A stretch of DNA of 64,000 bases, taken from assembly GCA_018262975.1 (NCBI GenBank), contig JADFDG010000002.1:29523-93522 (forward strand), given 5' to 3'. This stretch comes from Gammaproteobacteria bacterium (GTDB taxonomy: Bacteria; Pseudomonadota; Gammaproteobacteria; Pseudomonadales; JADFDG01). Positions 17,225 through 26,549 of this stretch are shown here, one piece after another (positions within the stretch are counted from its first letter, which is position 1; each line of letters begins with the position of its first letter). The notes under the pieces were generated by a model. It saw only the letters and a list, made by a program, of their open reading frames with translations, searched no databases and had not been told where the DNA came from. A program made the position numbers and the translations under genes.

Positions 17225-18385
17225 TCAGCCCGGCACGCCGTCGGCGCGCGGGCGCGTGAGTATCGGTACGTAGACCCACAGGAACAGCGCGAAGGCCAGC
17301 GCCCACGCCACCGCGGCCAGTTGCACCAGCAACACGTATTGTGCCGGCCATGCCATGGCCAGCGGCACGCGCAGCAGCGCAGCCACCGTGACCAGCATGA
17401 AGGCCACTTGCACCGGGCGCGCCGGCAACAACGGGCGGCCGGTGTGACCGAGCGACACGCGCGCCATCATGCCCAGGGTGATCGTGCCGAGCGCACCGGC
17501 GGTGAATGCGTGCATGGCGAACGGCAGCGCCAGCAAGCCCAGGCCCACCGCAACGAACAGCGCACAGCCGAGCACGATCCAGGCGTAACCCACCTGCAGC
17601 ACCCATACCAGCGGCACGCGCCAGATGGCGGGCGTGTACCAACCGGCCAGCCGCAGCGCGTGCAATACCGTCGCGGCAACTGCCGCGACCGGCAGCAACC
17701 AGGGCAGCGGCTCGCGCAGCAGGACCGCCAGCGCCAGCAGGATCATCGACGGCACCACGTAGCGTTCGACCTGCGGACGGATGGTGGCCTTGAACGGGAC
17801 GGACAATCCGCGCTCGGTGAAGAACGGGAACACGCGGCCGGCCATCACGCTGATCATCACCATCGCCACCAGCGCCGCGGCTTCCAGCGCACGCTCCGCC
17901 AGCCAGCCGGGCAACACCGCGAGCAATGCCGCGTGGACCACGGCATTCGCCGTCGCGAGCGCGAGCAGCATGCCCGGAAAGATCAGGTTGCGGTGATTGC
18001 CGGTGGCCAGCAGCGGGCGCGCGGCCGCAACGGCGAGCGCCGGCAGGAAAGCGATGTCGACGATAGCCACCAGCCACGGCGCGGGCGACACGAACGGGGC
18101 GATGCGCCCGGCCAGCCACAGCAGTGCCAGTGCAGCGAGAGCACCACCGTTGGCGGTGGCTTGCCCGGTCCAGTTACGGATGGCGGTGAGCAGGAAGCCG
18201 GCCATCACCGCGACGGCGTAGCCGAACAGCATTTCGTGCGCGTGCCAGAGGCGCTGGCCGTAATGGCCACCATCGATGGACAGGCCGGCAGGTGACAACG
18301 CCCAGGCGAGCACGGGCGACAGCGCCGCGACACCGGCCAGCAGGAAGAAGGGGCGGAACCCGAGGGAGAACAGGATGCGGATCAT
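17225..18385 (-). CDS. nnrS: NnrS family membrane protein
   Basis: Haem- and copper-containing membrane protein of the NnrS family, linked to resistance to nitric oxide and nitrosative stress. The product is 386 residues with about 12 hydrophobic segments. The NnrS hallmarks LGFRPFFLLAG and LWHAHEMLFGYAVAVMAGF (His for metal) are at the N-terminus. A mid-protein RVFPFFTERG is also typical. It lies next to a cytochrome c5 gene, but with a REP pair between them, so co-transcription is uncertain. Confidence 0.92.
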   Translation of the reverse strand: MIRILFSLGFRPFFLLAGVAALSPVLAWALSPAGLSIDGGHYGQRLWHAHEMLFGYAVAVMAGFLLTAIRNWTGQATANGGALAALALLWLAGRIAPFVSPAPWLVAIVDIAFLPALAVAAARPLLATGNHRNLIFPGMLLALATANAVVHAALLAVLPGWLAERALEAAALVAMVMISVMAGRVFPFFTERGLSVPFKATIRPQVERYVVPSMILLALAVLLREPLPWLLPVAAVAATVLHALRLAGWYTPAIWRVPLVWVLQVGYAWIVLGCALFVAVGLGLLALPFAMHAFTAGALGTITLGMMARVSLGHTGRPLLPARPVQVAFMLVTVAALLRVPLAMAWPAQYVLLVQLAAVAWALAFALFLWVYVPILTRPRADGVPG

Positions 18386-18449
18386 GATGGCGCCAGCATC
18401 GGCGCCATCACCTGCGACGGCAATACCACCGTCGGGTCAGGCCATCCAT

Positions 18450-18515
18450 GTAGAGAGGGGGCCATGCCCCCGACGCTCGTGCTTCGAGCAATCGGGGGCA
18501 TGGCCCCCTCGCTAC
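18450..18515. repeat. Paired GTAG REP element
   Basis: GTAGAGAGGGGGCCATGCCC... and ...GGGCATGGCCCCCTCGCTAC in inverted orientation with a 19-base loop. It fills the spacer between the cytochrome c5 gene and nnrS, and heads of both sub-types (GTAGA and GTAGC) occur together. Confidence 0.85.
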
Positions 18516-18533
18516 AGGTAACGCGCGGAGGAA

Positions 18534-18980
18534 TTACTTCGACTTGCCGGCCATGAAGGCCACGGCGTTGCCGATTTCCTCGTCGGAGCAGGCGGCGCAG
18601 CCACCCTTGGCCGGCATGGCGCGGATACCTTCAAGCGCGTGCTTCAGCAGCGTGGCATTACCCTGCGCGATGCGCGAGCCCCAGGCACCCTTGTCGCCGA
18701 CTTTCGGTGCACCGGCGGCGCCGGTGGCGTGGCAGGCGCTGCACACGGCGTTGTAGACCTGCTCGCCGGTGCGCGGACCGGTTGCAGCACCGGCGACCGG
18801 CTGGGCGGCCAGGCCGACCGGCTTGCACTCCTCGCCCTGCACGCACACGCCGCCAACCGGCTTGATGCGGGCCTTCACGGCTTCCGGACTCATCGAGGCC
18901 TCGGCGCCAAGCTGGCCGGGAGCTGCAGTTACGGCGGTGGACAGGACCAGGGCCGCGGCGGCGACCAGCAGACGGTTCAT
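18534..18980 (-). CDS. Cytochrome c5-type periplasmic electron carrier
   Basis: Small c-type cytochrome, 148 residues, exported by an N-terminal signal (MNRLLVAAAALVLSTAVTAA). The haem-binding CSACH is at residues 80-84. The axial Met lies in GIRAMPAKGGCAAC, where the extra Cys pair (CAAC) and following SDEE are characteristic of c5. Start ATG 18980 has GAGGT upstream; longer in-frame readings to 19235 would bury the signal peptide. It probably donates electrons to a terminal oxidase or denitrification enzyme. Confidence 0.9.
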   Translation of the reverse strand: MNRLLVAAAALVLSTAVTAAPGQLGAEASMSPEAVKARIKPVGGVCVQGEECKPVGLAAQPVAGAATGPRTGEQVYNAVCSACHATGAAGAPKVGDKGAWGSRIAQGNATLLKHALEGIRAMPAKGGCAACSDEEIGNAVAFMAGKSK

Positions 18981-19063
18981 CACGGGAAGTACCTCGTCAG
19001 GGATGCGGGGGCAAGAGAGCCCGTAAAAGCGGCCGGGATTATAGCCAGCCCGGGCCCTCCCTT

Positions 19064-19087
19064 GTAGAGAGGGGGCCATGCCCCCGA
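19064..19087 (+). repeat. Single GTAG REP palindrome
   Basis: GTAGAGAGGGGGCCATGCCC followed by CCGA. A lone unit between the aguB 3' end and the promoter side of the cytochrome c5 gene. Confidence 0.75.
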
Positions 19088-19116
19088 CGCCCGGGACCCG
19101 GCCCGGGTCAATGGAT

Positions 19117-20031
19117 TCAGTGGTTGCACCCCTCGTGGTGCTCGTGGCCGTCCTCCGGCGTATCCCCCTCCCCGTCATAGGACAGGATGGCGCCGTAGAA
19201 CTCCGGCCGGCGGTCGCGGAACACGCCCCAGGCAATGCGCGCTTCCTGCACGGCGTCGAGGTCGAAGGTGTGCACCAGCACCGACTCGGTCTGGCGATCG
19301 GCTTCCTTCACCTTGGCGCCGGTGTGATCGGCGATGAAGGAAGAGCCGTAGAAGGTCAGCGCGCAGGTATCGCCCTGCTCGCGGCCGATGCGGTTGCTGG
19401 CGATGACCGGCACCAGGTTGGCGCCGGCATGGCCCTGCATCACGCGCTGCCAGTGGCCGCTGGAATCGATGCTCGCATCATGCGGCTCGCTGCCGATCGC
19501 CGTCGGGTAAAGCAGCAGTTCGGCACCGGCCAGCGCCATGCAGCGCGCCAGCTCCGGGAACCACTGGTCCCAGCAGATGCCCGCGCCGATGCAGCCGTAC
19601 TGCGTCTGCCAGACCATCGGGCCGGTGTCGCCGGGCGTGAAATAGTGCTTTTCCTGGTAACCCGGACCGTTGGGAATGTGGCTCTTGCGGTAGTTGCCCA
19701 GCACTGTGCCGTCGGCGTCGATCATCGCCAGCGAATTGAAGAACGCATTGCCGGCGCGCTCGAAATAGCTCACCGGGATGACTGCGTTCAGTTCGGCGGC
19801 GAGTTTCGCGAAGCGCGCGATGGTTTCGTTGCCGCGGAACGGCTTTGCCAGCGCGAAGTGCTTCTCGTCCTGGTCCTTGCAGAAATACGGCGCCTCGAAC
19901 AACTCCTGGATCAGGATGACCTGCGCACCCTGCTTCGCGGCTTCGCGGGCCAGTTTCTCGGCGCGGGCGATGTTGCCGGGGATGTCCCAGTCACAGGCAA
20001 ACTGGGTGGCGGCGACGGTGACGTTGCGCAT
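19117..20031 (-). CDS. aguB: N-carbamoylputrescine amidase
   Basis: Nitrilase-superfamily enzyme hydrolysing N-carbamoylputrescine to putrescine, CO2 and ammonia. It is 304 residues. The catalytic triad is visible as Glu43 (LIQELFEAPYFC), Lys116 (YRKSHIPNGPGYQEK) and Cys153 (GAGICWDQWFPE). The EAPYFC and GPGYQEKHYFTPGD signatures separate AguB from other nitrilases. The C-terminus ends in an unusual His-rich tail (EDGHEHHEGCNH) that may bind metal. Together with SpeA at 2.3-4.2 kb it supports the arginine-agmatine-putrescine route; agmatine deiminase must lie elsewhere. Confidence 0.93.
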   Translation of the reverse strand: MRNVTVAATQFACDWDIPGNIARAEKLAREAAKQGAQVILIQELFEAPYFCKDQDEKHFALAKPFRGNETIARFAKLAAELNAVIPVSYFERAGNAFFNSLAMIDADGTVLGNYRKSHIPNGPGYQEKHYFTPGDTGPMVWQTQYGCIGAGICWDQWFPELARCMALAGAELLLYPTAIGSEPHDASIDSSGHWQRVMQGHAGANLVPVIASNRIGREQGDTCALTFYGSSFIADHTGAKVKEADRQTESVLVHTFDLDAVQEARIAWGVFRDRRPEFYGAILSYDGEGDTPEDGHEHHEGCNH

Positions 20032-20245
20032 GGGCGGGTCCTCGGGTGCGGGGGCCGTTGCATCGGCCCGGGGAACGCCGCGCAGGGTACCAGAACCCGA
20101 CGAACGGGTCGTGACCTGCCGTCAGGCTGCCATGCGTCAATGAATGCGTCGGAAAGCCGGCTCGACAATGATCTGGCAATGAACCCGGGCAGGGGACCGC
20201 AGGTCACACCTCTTGCCACATCTTTCATGACCAGGGAGAACACCC

Positions 20246-20662
20246 ATGAAAACCCGTTACGTACTCGTACTGGCCGGCGCCCTGCTGATGCCCGCCGCCT
20301 TCGCCGCTGATACGGCCGTCGCCCCCGCGGCGCCCGCGCCGGTTGCCATGCCGCCTGACCCGCTGGAAGAGCCGCAAGTCCAGCAGGAGCTGAAACTCAC
20401 CGAGCAGCAAAGGCAGCAGGTGCAGGCCATCCACAAGGAGGCCAAGGCGAAACACGAAGCCATCCGCGCCGAAACCCAGTCGAGGGTGAGGGCGGTACTG
20501 ACCCCGGAGCAGAACAAGCAACTCGAGCAGCGCCGCATGCAGCACCAGGAGAAGCGCATGCAGCAGATGGACAAGCGCGAGCAGAAACTGGAGAAGCGCC
20601 AGGAAAAAATGAAGCAGCGCCACGACAAGATGCAGCAGCACCAGCAGAGCGGCAACCTCTGA
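20246..20662 (+). CDS. Spy/CpxP-like periplasmic protein
   Basis: Small exported protein of 138 residues. Signal peptide about 1-20 (MKTRYVLVLAGALLMPAAFA), an Ala/Pro linker, then a highly charged helical region. That region has ELKLTEQQRQQVQAIHKEA and VLTPEQNKQLEQRR, the two LTxxQ-type repeats of the Spy/CpxP family, ending in Lys/Gln/Met-rich helix. Such proteins act as ATP-independent periplasmic chaperones or stress sensors. Strong terminator immediately downstream. Confidence 0.8.
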   Translation: MKTRYVLVLAGALLMPAAFAADTAVAPAAPAPVAMPPDPLEEPQVQQELKLTEQQRQQVQAIHKEAKAKHEAIRAETQSRVRAVLTPEQNKQLEQRRMQHQEKRMQQMDKREQKLEKRQEKMKQRHDKMQQHQQSGNL

Positions 20663-20677
20663 CCGGCCGGTGAAATG

Positions 20678-20705
20678 AACAAGGCCCGCAATCGCGGGCC
20701 TTGTT
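20678..20705. terminator. Bidirectional intrinsic terminator
   Basis: A perfect 12-bp stem AACAAGGCCCGC / GCGGGCCTTGTT with loop AATC, placed between the convergent spy-like and dps genes. Confidence 0.85.
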
Positions 20706-20713
20706 GTTCCGGG

Positions 20714-21247
20714 TCACTTCTTGCTTTTCTTTCCCTTCTTGCCCGGCTTGCCGGCGGCAGCCACCGCGACATCCCCGCCGTCTTCCAGCAGCGAACGCAA
20801 CATCCACGCGGTCTTCTCGTGCACGTCCATGCGCTGCGTGCACACGTCGGCGCTCGGCTGGTCATCGGCCTCGTCGGCCAGACGGAACGCCTCGCGCGCG
20901 GTACGCGCCACGGCTTCCTGCGCGGCAACCAGCTGGCGGATCATCTCCTGGGCGTTCGGCACACCGGTTTCCTCGCGGATCGATGACAGTTCCGCGTAGG
21001 CCGCGAACGAACCCGGTGCCGGGAAGCCGAGGGCGCGAATGCGCTCGGCGATCACGTCCAGCGCGTTCCACTGCTCGGTGTACTGGGTCATGAACATGTT
21101 GTGCAGCGAATTGAACTGCGGACCGGTCACGTTCCAGTGGAAGTTGTGGGTCTTCAGGTACAGCACGAAACTGTCCGCCAGCAGGCGGGACAAGCCGTCC
21201 GCGATCTTGCGGCGGTCCTTTTCGCTGATGCCGATATCGATGGCCAT
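20714..21247 (-). CDS. dps: Dps-family DNA-protecting ferritin
   Basis: Dodecameric mini-ferritin that oxidises Fe(II) with peroxide and protects DNA. The product is 177 residues. The inter-subunit ferroxidase ligands appear as His37 ([10 protein letters not shown]), His49, Asp64 and Glu68 ([14 protein letters not shown]). The C-terminal tail is Lys/Gly-rich ([11 protein letters not shown]), suggesting DNA binding through a C-terminal rather than N-terminal tail. Start ATG 21247 has GGAGG upstream. It lies 41 bases downstream of the ZIP transporter gene on the same strand, so a metal-homeostasis operon is plausible. Confidence 0.93.
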   Translation of the reverse strand: MAIDIGISEKDRRKIADGLSRLLADSFVLYLKTHNFHWNVTGPQFNSLHNMFMTQYTEQWNALDVIAERIRALGFPAPGSFAAYAELSSIREETGVPNAQEMIRQLVAAQEAVARTAREAFRLADEADDQPSADVCTQRMDVHEKTAWMLRSLLEDGGDVAVAAAGKPGKKGKKSKK

Positions 21248-21288
21248 GTTTCCTCCTTGTCGCGCGTTGGTTTCGTTGAGCCCGGTGC

Positions 21289-22224
21289 TCAGCCCAGCGT
21301 GGTGTCCAGCACCATCATCAGGGCGAAGCCGCCCATCAACCCGATGGTAGCCGAGGTCTGGTGTCCGTTGCGGTGGGTTTCCGGGATGACCTCGTGCGAC
21401 ACCACGAACAGCATGGCGCCGGCGGCCAGGCCCAGACCCACCGGGTAGGCCAGCGCCAGGCCACTGGACAGGCCCACGCCGAACAAGGCACCCAGCGGCT
21501 CCAGCAAGCCACTGCCGGCGGCGACCAGCACCGACAGGCCCGGCGCGAATCCGGCTGCACGCAGCGCCAGCGCCACCGCGAGTCCCTCGGGAATATCCTG
21601 CAGCGCGATGGCGGTTGCCAGCGGCACGCCCACCGACAGGTCGCCTTGCGCGAAGCTCACGCCCACCGCCATGCCTTCCGGCAGGTTGTGCAGCGCGATG
21701 GCGAACACGAACAACCACACGCGCCCGCATTTCTCGTGCCCCGGACCGCACGGTCCGTGTTTCTCGTGTTCGTGCGGCGTGAACTGGTCGAGCCCCAGCA
21801 TCAGCAACACGCCGAGCGCCATGCCGCCAACCACCACTGCTGCGCCCAGCGGCGCGCTGGCGAGGATGTCCTCGCCGGCGGCCAGGCCCGGCAACAGCAG
21901 CGAAAACGCGCTGGCCGCAAGCATCATGCCGGCGGCGAAGCCGAGCATGGTGTCTTCCACCTTCGCCGGCACGCCGCGCAGCACCAGCGCCGGCAACGCA
22001 CCGAGGGTGGTGCCGATGAAGCCGGCCGCGCCACCCACGAGCGCATAACCCACGTAGGCACTGGCGTCGCCGATCACCACGTGCACCAGGCTCTGCACCG
22101 CCATGGCCAGCACGCCCACCAGCGCGACCCCGAGTCCCAGCGCGGTCAGCGGGTGGGCGCGCGCATGGTCGCGGAAGGCATCGCGCCAGCTGCGCGAATC
22201 CGGGGTGCTGCGTGCAAGCTCCAT
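21289..22224 (-). CDS. ZIP family divalent metal transporter
   Basis: Inner-membrane importer for Zn2+ or other divalent metals, GufA-like. It is 311 residues with about eight membrane segments. The metal-site helices carry [15 protein letters not shown] and [14 protein letters not shown], and a cytoplasmic loop is His/Cys-rich ([18 protein letters not shown]). The start is ATG 22224, 5 bases after GGAGG; a TTG one codon earlier is possible but too close to the ribosome site. It is followed by dps. A short reading frame with its own ribosome site precedes it. Confidence 0.9.
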   Translation of the reverse strand: MELARSTPDSRSWRDAFRDHARAHPLTALGLGVALVGVLAMAVQSLVHVVIGDASAYVGYALVGGAAGFIGTTLGALPALVLRGVPAKVEDTMLGFAAGMMLAASAFSLLLPGLAAGEDILASAPLGAAVVVGGMALGVLLMLGLDQFTPHEHEKHGPCGPGHEKCGRVWLFVFAIALHNLPEGMAVGVSFAQGDLSVGVPLATAIALQDIPEGLAVALALRAAGFAPGLSVLVAAGSGLLEPLGALFGVGLSSGLALAYPVGLGLAAGAMLFVVSHEVIPETHRNGHQTSATIGLMGGFALMMVLDTTLG

Positions 22225-22257
22225 CAATGCCTCCGTTGCTGCCGGGATATGCCCGGC

Positions 22258-22395
22258 TCAATGTGCGATGGTAGCGGACCCGGCGGACCGGCGGTCGGGT
22301 GCCGGGACGCCCGAGGCCGCCGCCGCGAGGTGTGCGAACACGGCAAGCGCAGCGGCAAGTCGACAGGCAACGGCATCGTGGCTGACGCGGTCCAT
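22258..22395 (-). CDS. Possible 45-residue leader ORF upstream of the ZIP gene
   Basis: ATG at 22395 follows AGGAGG with 7-base spacing. The product is Ala-rich with a central hydrophobic stretch ([20 protein letters not shown]) that could be a signal peptide or short membrane segment. It ends 33 bases before the ZIP start, just before a GCCGGG-ATATG-CCCGGC hairpin (22241-22257). No family is recognised. Support is the ribosome site and position only; it could be a regulatory leader or chance. Confidence 0.3.
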   Translation of the reverse strand: MDRVSHDAVACRLAAALAVFAHLAAAASGVPAPDRRSAGSATIAH

Positions 22396-22477
22396 GGGGT
22401 GGCCTCCTGCTTCCGGATGTGAAGACCCGGACGGTTCCGGGGGATACCAGCCCAGCATGTTCACCTTGCACTCAATA

Positions 22478-22516
22478 GGGAAATTGACTATCCGGATAAT
22501 CTCGATAGGTATTCCC
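22478..22516. promoter_or_regulatory. Interrupted inverted repeat in ZIP / FGE-like divergent region
   Basis: Arms GGGAA...CTATC and GATAG...TTCCC enclose a short AT-rich centre containing TATCCGGATA. It is the only AT-rich part of the 396-base spacer 22225-22620 and lies 80-120 bases before the small leader ORF, where an operator would be expected. No metalloregulator consensus fits clearly. Confidence 0.3.
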
Positions 22517-22620
22517 AATCGCCTACCCCGATCACCCACGAGGGAACGCGCGTATTGGCTATGCTTCCAACCCTGATGACGCCTTCGCCCACCCCCGGGC
22601 GCATACGATTCCGAGAGCCG

Positions 22621-23415
22621 ATGCCGCCGTCCCGTCCGTTCTTCCTGCGCGGTATCCGGCGCGCCCTGCCCGCCGCCCTCGCCCTGCTGCTGCTCCCGGC
22701 CACCGCGCCAGCCGCCGGTACGCTGCGCGACTGCGACACGTGCCCACCGCTCACCGTGGTGCCCGCGGGCAGCGTCACCGCCACCACGCAAGCGACGGGC
22801 CAGCCGCCAGTGACGCGCACGCTCGCCCTGGCCCGCCCGCTGGCCGTGGGCACCTACGAGGTGTCGCGCGGGGAATTCGCGCAGTTCGTGGCACGCACCG
22901 GCTACGAAGCAGGCGAGAGCTGGCAGGTGCAGGCGAGCGGCGACCCGCAGGAGGCCGTGACCGGCATCAGCCAGCGTGCGGTACGCGCCTACGTGCGCTG
23001 GCTGGCGCGATACACCGGCAAGGCCTACCGCCTGCCGACGCGCGACGAGTGGGAATATGCCGCGCGCGGCGGCACCAGCACGAATTTCTGGTGGGGCAAC
23101 GAACGCGCAGACGGGTGCGGCAAGGAAGCCCTGCAACCGACATTCTTCAGCTTTCTGTACGGCGACACCTGCACGCAGACCCGCGAACTGCCGGGCGCGC
23201 GCGGACACTACCCGGCCAATCCTTTCGGCCTGTACGACATGCTCGGCAACGCCGGCGAGTGGGTGGGCAATTGTGACGCGGCGAGCACGGATTGCGCTGC
23301 GCTGGTACCGCGCGGCGAACTGAACTGGGACACCGGGCACGCAGGCGAACAGCCGCTGTCATTTTCCTGGCAGGAATCCCGGGTGGGCTTTCGCGTGGTG
23401 AGGGACCTGCCATGA
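22621..23415 (+). CDS. Secreted FGE/SUMF1-domain protein, probably non-catalytic
   Basis: Protein of 264 residues with signal peptide (about 1-32, hydrophobic ALPAALALLLLPATAPA). The sulfatase-modifying-factor fold shows FAQFVARTGYEAGESW, YRLPTRDEWEYAARGG, YDMLGNAGEWVGNCD and a final VGFRVV. The catalytic C-terminal block RGGSW...C of true formylglycine-generating enzymes is replaced by PRGELNWD, without the active Cys, so a binding role is more likely than sulfatase activation. It overlaps the CHAT gene by 4 bases (ATGA), so the two are translationally coupled. ATG 22621 is chosen over 22555 because it begins next to the signal sequence. Confidence 0.82.
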   Translation: MPPSRPFFLRGIRRALPAALALLLLPATAPAAGTLRDCDTCPPLTVVPAGSVTATTQATGQPPVTRTLALARPLAVGTYEVSRGEFAQFVARTGYEAGESWQVQASGDPQEAVTGISQRAVRAYVRWLARYTGKAYRLPTRDEWEYAARGGTSTNFWWGNERADGCGKEALQPTFFSFLYGDTCTQTRELPGARGHYPANPFGLYDMLGNAGEWVGNCDAASTDCAALVPRGELNWDTGHAGEQPLSFSWQESRVGFRVVRDLP

Positions 23416-26400
23416 AATGGCCACGTATTCTTGCGGCCCTGACCTGCGCGCTGCCGTGCTTGATGGCCGCACCCACCGCCCTCGCTGCCCCGCCAAAGGC
23501 CAGCCCGCTGCCGGTCGCCGAATTCCCGCACGGGCAGCCCACGGCCGCTCTCGACAGCGCGCTGCGCGGATTGCTGCGCGACGTCGTGGAGGTCATTCCC
23601 CTTCGCCGCGAACTGTACATACAGGACCAGCCACCCTGGAGCGCGCAACCAGCCCGGCTGGTGACCGCGTGCAGCCAGGACGAGAACTGCCAGTACGTAC
23701 TGGCTCGCCAGATGGAAGTGCTGATGGCGGAGGCACAACGCCAGGCTTCGGCGCTGGCCACGGCAGGCAGCGGCGCGGAGTACCACGAGCAGCAGGGCGC
23801 CCTTGCCATCACCGCGATCGACCAGTTGTGCAACGCCGCCAGCGCCGCCCAGAAGTGGCTGTTCCATTTCTGCGGCAATTCACTCGATACCAGCTACATC
23901 GCCGCGCGCATCTGGTTCAACATCGGCCGCGAGTCACTCGGACTCGAGCTGCAGCGCAACGCCGACGGCACGAACCAGCTCACCCGGGACTGGATCCATG
24001 GCGCGGACATGCCGGAAGACGAGAAAAAGCAGCGCCTGGCGGCCATTGACGCCGCACGTGAGCGCGGCATCCCCGCCTACAACGAACTCGAAGCCCTGGA
24101 CGACATCGACGGTGCGCGCATGCAACTGTTGTTCGCCCTTGGCAAGGTGGCGAACGAGAATCCCGATGATCCCGGGAATGCCCTGTACATGGCACAACTG
24201 GCGCGCCTTTCTGCTCGCCTGAACGACCAGGCGAATGCGGTGACGCTGCTGCAGGCCATCGACGGCCTCGGACTGACGCCGGACCAGGCGAACGCCTGCG
24301 ACCTGCGGCTCGCACGCGCGCGCGCCGACATCGCCCTCGCCCGCAGCGAGCACCGCACGCTGGACGCCCGGCCCTTGCTGGCGACCCTGCAGCAATCCCG
24401 TTGCGGCATGCTCACCGCCACCGAGGAAGCCGCGCTCGCTGCCCTGCACGGCAACGACCCGGCGCGCGCACTGGAAGCGCTGGAACTCACGCTCAATCAC
24501 TGCCGCGATAACGGCCCCTGTTACAGCGCGCGCCACCAGCGACTGCTCGACCTGCAGGCCATCGCCGCGCGCGATGTCACGCGCATGGCCAGGCAAGCGG
24601 AGGCTGGAATGGAACTGCTGGAGGCGCACGTGACTACCAGCCGCGAGCGCGACTACCTGTGGGCGCTGGCCCGCGGGCTCTCCGCGGCGGGCAAGTACGC
24701 TGAAAAGGGACGCGCCTTGCTTGGCAAGCTCGACGAAGTGATCGGCTATGGCCGCGCAGACATCATGGGCCAGGGCGCACGGGGCTCCCACCAGGACCTG
24801 GGGCGCTACGATGAGCTCAAGCGCGACCTGGTACTGGCGCAGTGCGTCGCCGGCACCCCGGTATCACCCTCCGCCTTCGAAGTCCTGCGCGGCCAGCGCC
24901 TGTTCGAGCGGTTGCGTCGCCAGCGCTGGGCCCGCGAACTGGCCAGCGTCGATGTGCCGCAGGCGCGCGCCGAGCGCGATGCCAACCTGGCAGCGCTGGC
25001 CGAGTATCGCCGGGGCATCCCGGCCGTCGCGGCGGAGGCAACGCCATACGAACGCGTGCTGTTCTCCCTGCTGGGCGAATTGCTGGACGCCGCCGAGCAG
25101 GCCCTGAACGACAGGTACCTCGATGCCCAGGCCAATGCCGCCGACGAGAAAGACGGCCAGCACCGCGCCGCGTATGCCGGCTGGGGCCTGCGCAACCTCG
25201 CCTTCAAGGACACCCTTGCCACCGGTGGCTGGCTCGGCGACGCGGACGTGCTTGCCACCGATGAAGCCTACCTGTCCTTCCTGCGCGTGCCCGGCGGATT
25301 TCTCGGTGCGCTGGTGAGCAACCGCAGGTCCCCGGATTTCTTCGGTGATCCATTCGCCGATCCGAACGCACCACCGGTCAACCATTTCATCCCCCTGTCC
25401 GCCGCCCAGGAGCGAACCCTGGCACTGTGGCGTGACCTGCTGCGCACCGGCGGCGGCGTCACGCGCGGCAAGCGTGGCGTGGTACGCAGCGACGCCGAGC
25501 ATGACGTGATCGTCGATGCCGGCGGCGTCGTCCTGCAAGGCGTGCCGGTATGGCGCCTGGTCGATGGCAGCTACGCGGCGCTGGACAGCGCGCCGGCGGG
25601 TGCCGTGCGCGTGCAGAAGCCCTCGGAAATCAGTGACAGCCTGTTTGCCTTGCTGCTCGAGCCGTTCCGCCGCCACTTCCAGGATCACGCGCGCCTCATC
25701 GTCAGCCCGGACGGCGCACTGGCCCTGTTACCGTTCGAGACGCTCACGCGCAACGGTGTTCCGGCTACGGAGATCGTCGACATCGGCTACGTGCAGTCGC
25801 TGGCGATCTACGACGAACTGCGCAACCGCAAGCCGAAGGACCTTGACTCGCGCGACGCTGCACGCAAGCCGTCGCCCACCACGCGGCTGCTCACCGTGGC
25901 CGATCCCGTGTACGTGGAAGGCGTCGACCCGCTCGAGTGGCAACCGCTGCCGGGCACCCGGCTGGAATCCAGCCGGCTGGCTTCGCTGTTCCCGGCCAGC
26001 ACCCGCCTGCTTGGCGCCGATGCCGACCGCAAGCGGCTGCTTGACCTCAACGCACGGCAGTCGCTGCGCTCCTACGGCCTGTTGCACTTCGCTACCCACG
26101 GCTACACCGACGCGCAACGCAGCGCGCTGGTGCTGAGCAACGCCGCCGGTTCCCGCGACAGTTATTTCACCGACGAGGACGTCGCAACCCTCGACCTCGC
26201 CTCCTCGCTGGCGCTGCTCTCCGCCTGCGATACCGGCGTCGGGCGCGTGGTGAGCGGCGACGGCGTCGTCGGCCTGCCCTACGCGTTCTTCATGGCCGGC
26301 AACCGCAACACCCTGATGTCGCTGTGGCCCGTGGATGACGCCGGCACGGCGGCCTTCATCCCTGCCTACGTCGAGCGGTTGCGCGGCGGCGATGACCTGG

Positions 26401-26534
26401 TCAGCGCGCTCAACGACACCAAGCGGGCCTTCGCGCGCGGCGAGTACGGCGAGGCGCTGCGCGACCCGCGCATCTGGAGCGCATTCGTACTCTATGGCGT
26501 CGCCGAGCCGCTGCCCGCCGCGCTGACGCACTGA
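23412..26534 (+). CDS. Exported CHAT-domain cysteine protease with helical-repeat region
   Basis: Protein of 1040 residues. An N-terminal signal peptide (MKWPRILAALTCALPCLMAA) is followed by about 700 residues of mostly helical, TPR-like sequence. A C-terminal CHAT (caspase HetF-associated with TPRs) peptidase domain spans about residues 750-1035. The catalytic dyad is His896 in HFATHGY and Cys939 in LLSACDTGVG; typical flanks DGVVGLPYAFFMAGNRN and SLWPVDDAGTA are present. Both catalytic residues are intact, so protease activity is expected, apparently outside the cytoplasm. It is coupled to the upstream FGE-like gene. Substrate and trigger are unknown. Confidence 0.87.
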   Translation: MKWPRILAALTCALPCLMAAPTALAAPPKASPLPVAEFPHGQPTAALDSALRGLLRDVVEVIPLRRELYIQDQPPWSAQPARLVTACSQDENCQYVLARQMEVLMAEAQRQASALATAGSGAEYHEQQGALAITAIDQLCNAASAAQKWLFHFCGNSLDTSYIAARIWFNIGRESLGLELQRNADGTNQLTRDWIHGADMPEDEKKQRLAAIDAARERGIPAYNELEALDDIDGARMQLLFALGKVANENPDDPGNALYMAQLARLSARLNDQANAVTLLQAIDGLGLTPDQANACDLRLARARADIALARSEHRTLDARPLLATLQQSRCGMLTATEEAALAALHGNDPARALEALELTLNHCRDNGPCYSARHQRLLDLQAIAARDVTRMARQAEAGMELLEAHVTTSRERDYLWALARGLSAAGKYAEKGRALLGKLDEVIGYGRADIMGQGARGSHQDLGRYDELKRDLVLAQCVAGTPVSPSAFEVLRGQRLFERLRRQRWARELASVDVPQARAERDANLAALAEYRRGIPAVAAEATPYERVLFSLLGELLDAAEQALNDRYLDAQANAADEKDGQHRAAYAGWGLRNLAFKDTLATGGWLGDADVLATDEAYLSFLRVPGGFLGALVSNRRSPDFFGDPFADPNAPPVNHFIPLSAAQERTLALWRDLLRTGGGVTRGKRGVVRSDAEHDVIVDAGGVVLQGVPVWRLVDGSYAALDSAPAGAVRVQKPSEISDSLFALLLEPFRRHFQDHARLIVSPDGALALLPFETLTRNGVPATEIVDIGYVQSLAIYDELRNRKPKDLDSRDAARKPSPTTRLLTVADPVYVEGVDPLEWQPLPGTRLESSRLASLFPASTRLLGADADRKRLLDLNARQSLRSYGLLHFATHGYTDAQRSALVLSNAAGSRDSYFTDEDVATLDLASSLALLSACDTGVGRVVSGDGVVGLPYAFFMAGNRNTLMSLWPVDDAGTAAFIPAYVERLRGGDDLVSALNDTKRAFARGEYGEALRDPRIWSAFVLYGVAEPLPAALTH

Positions 26535-26549
26535 TACCCGGAAACCACC

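Noticed and set aside
17321..18295. 324-residue plus-strand frame over nnrS
   Set aside because: His/Gln/Arg-rich antisense frame without any family feature; nnrS on the other strand is certain.
22258..23340. 360-residue minus-strand frame over the FGE-like gene
   Set aside because: Antisense to a gene with clear domain motifs and signal peptide; only its last 45 codons, with a separate ribosome site, were kept as a tentative leader ORF.
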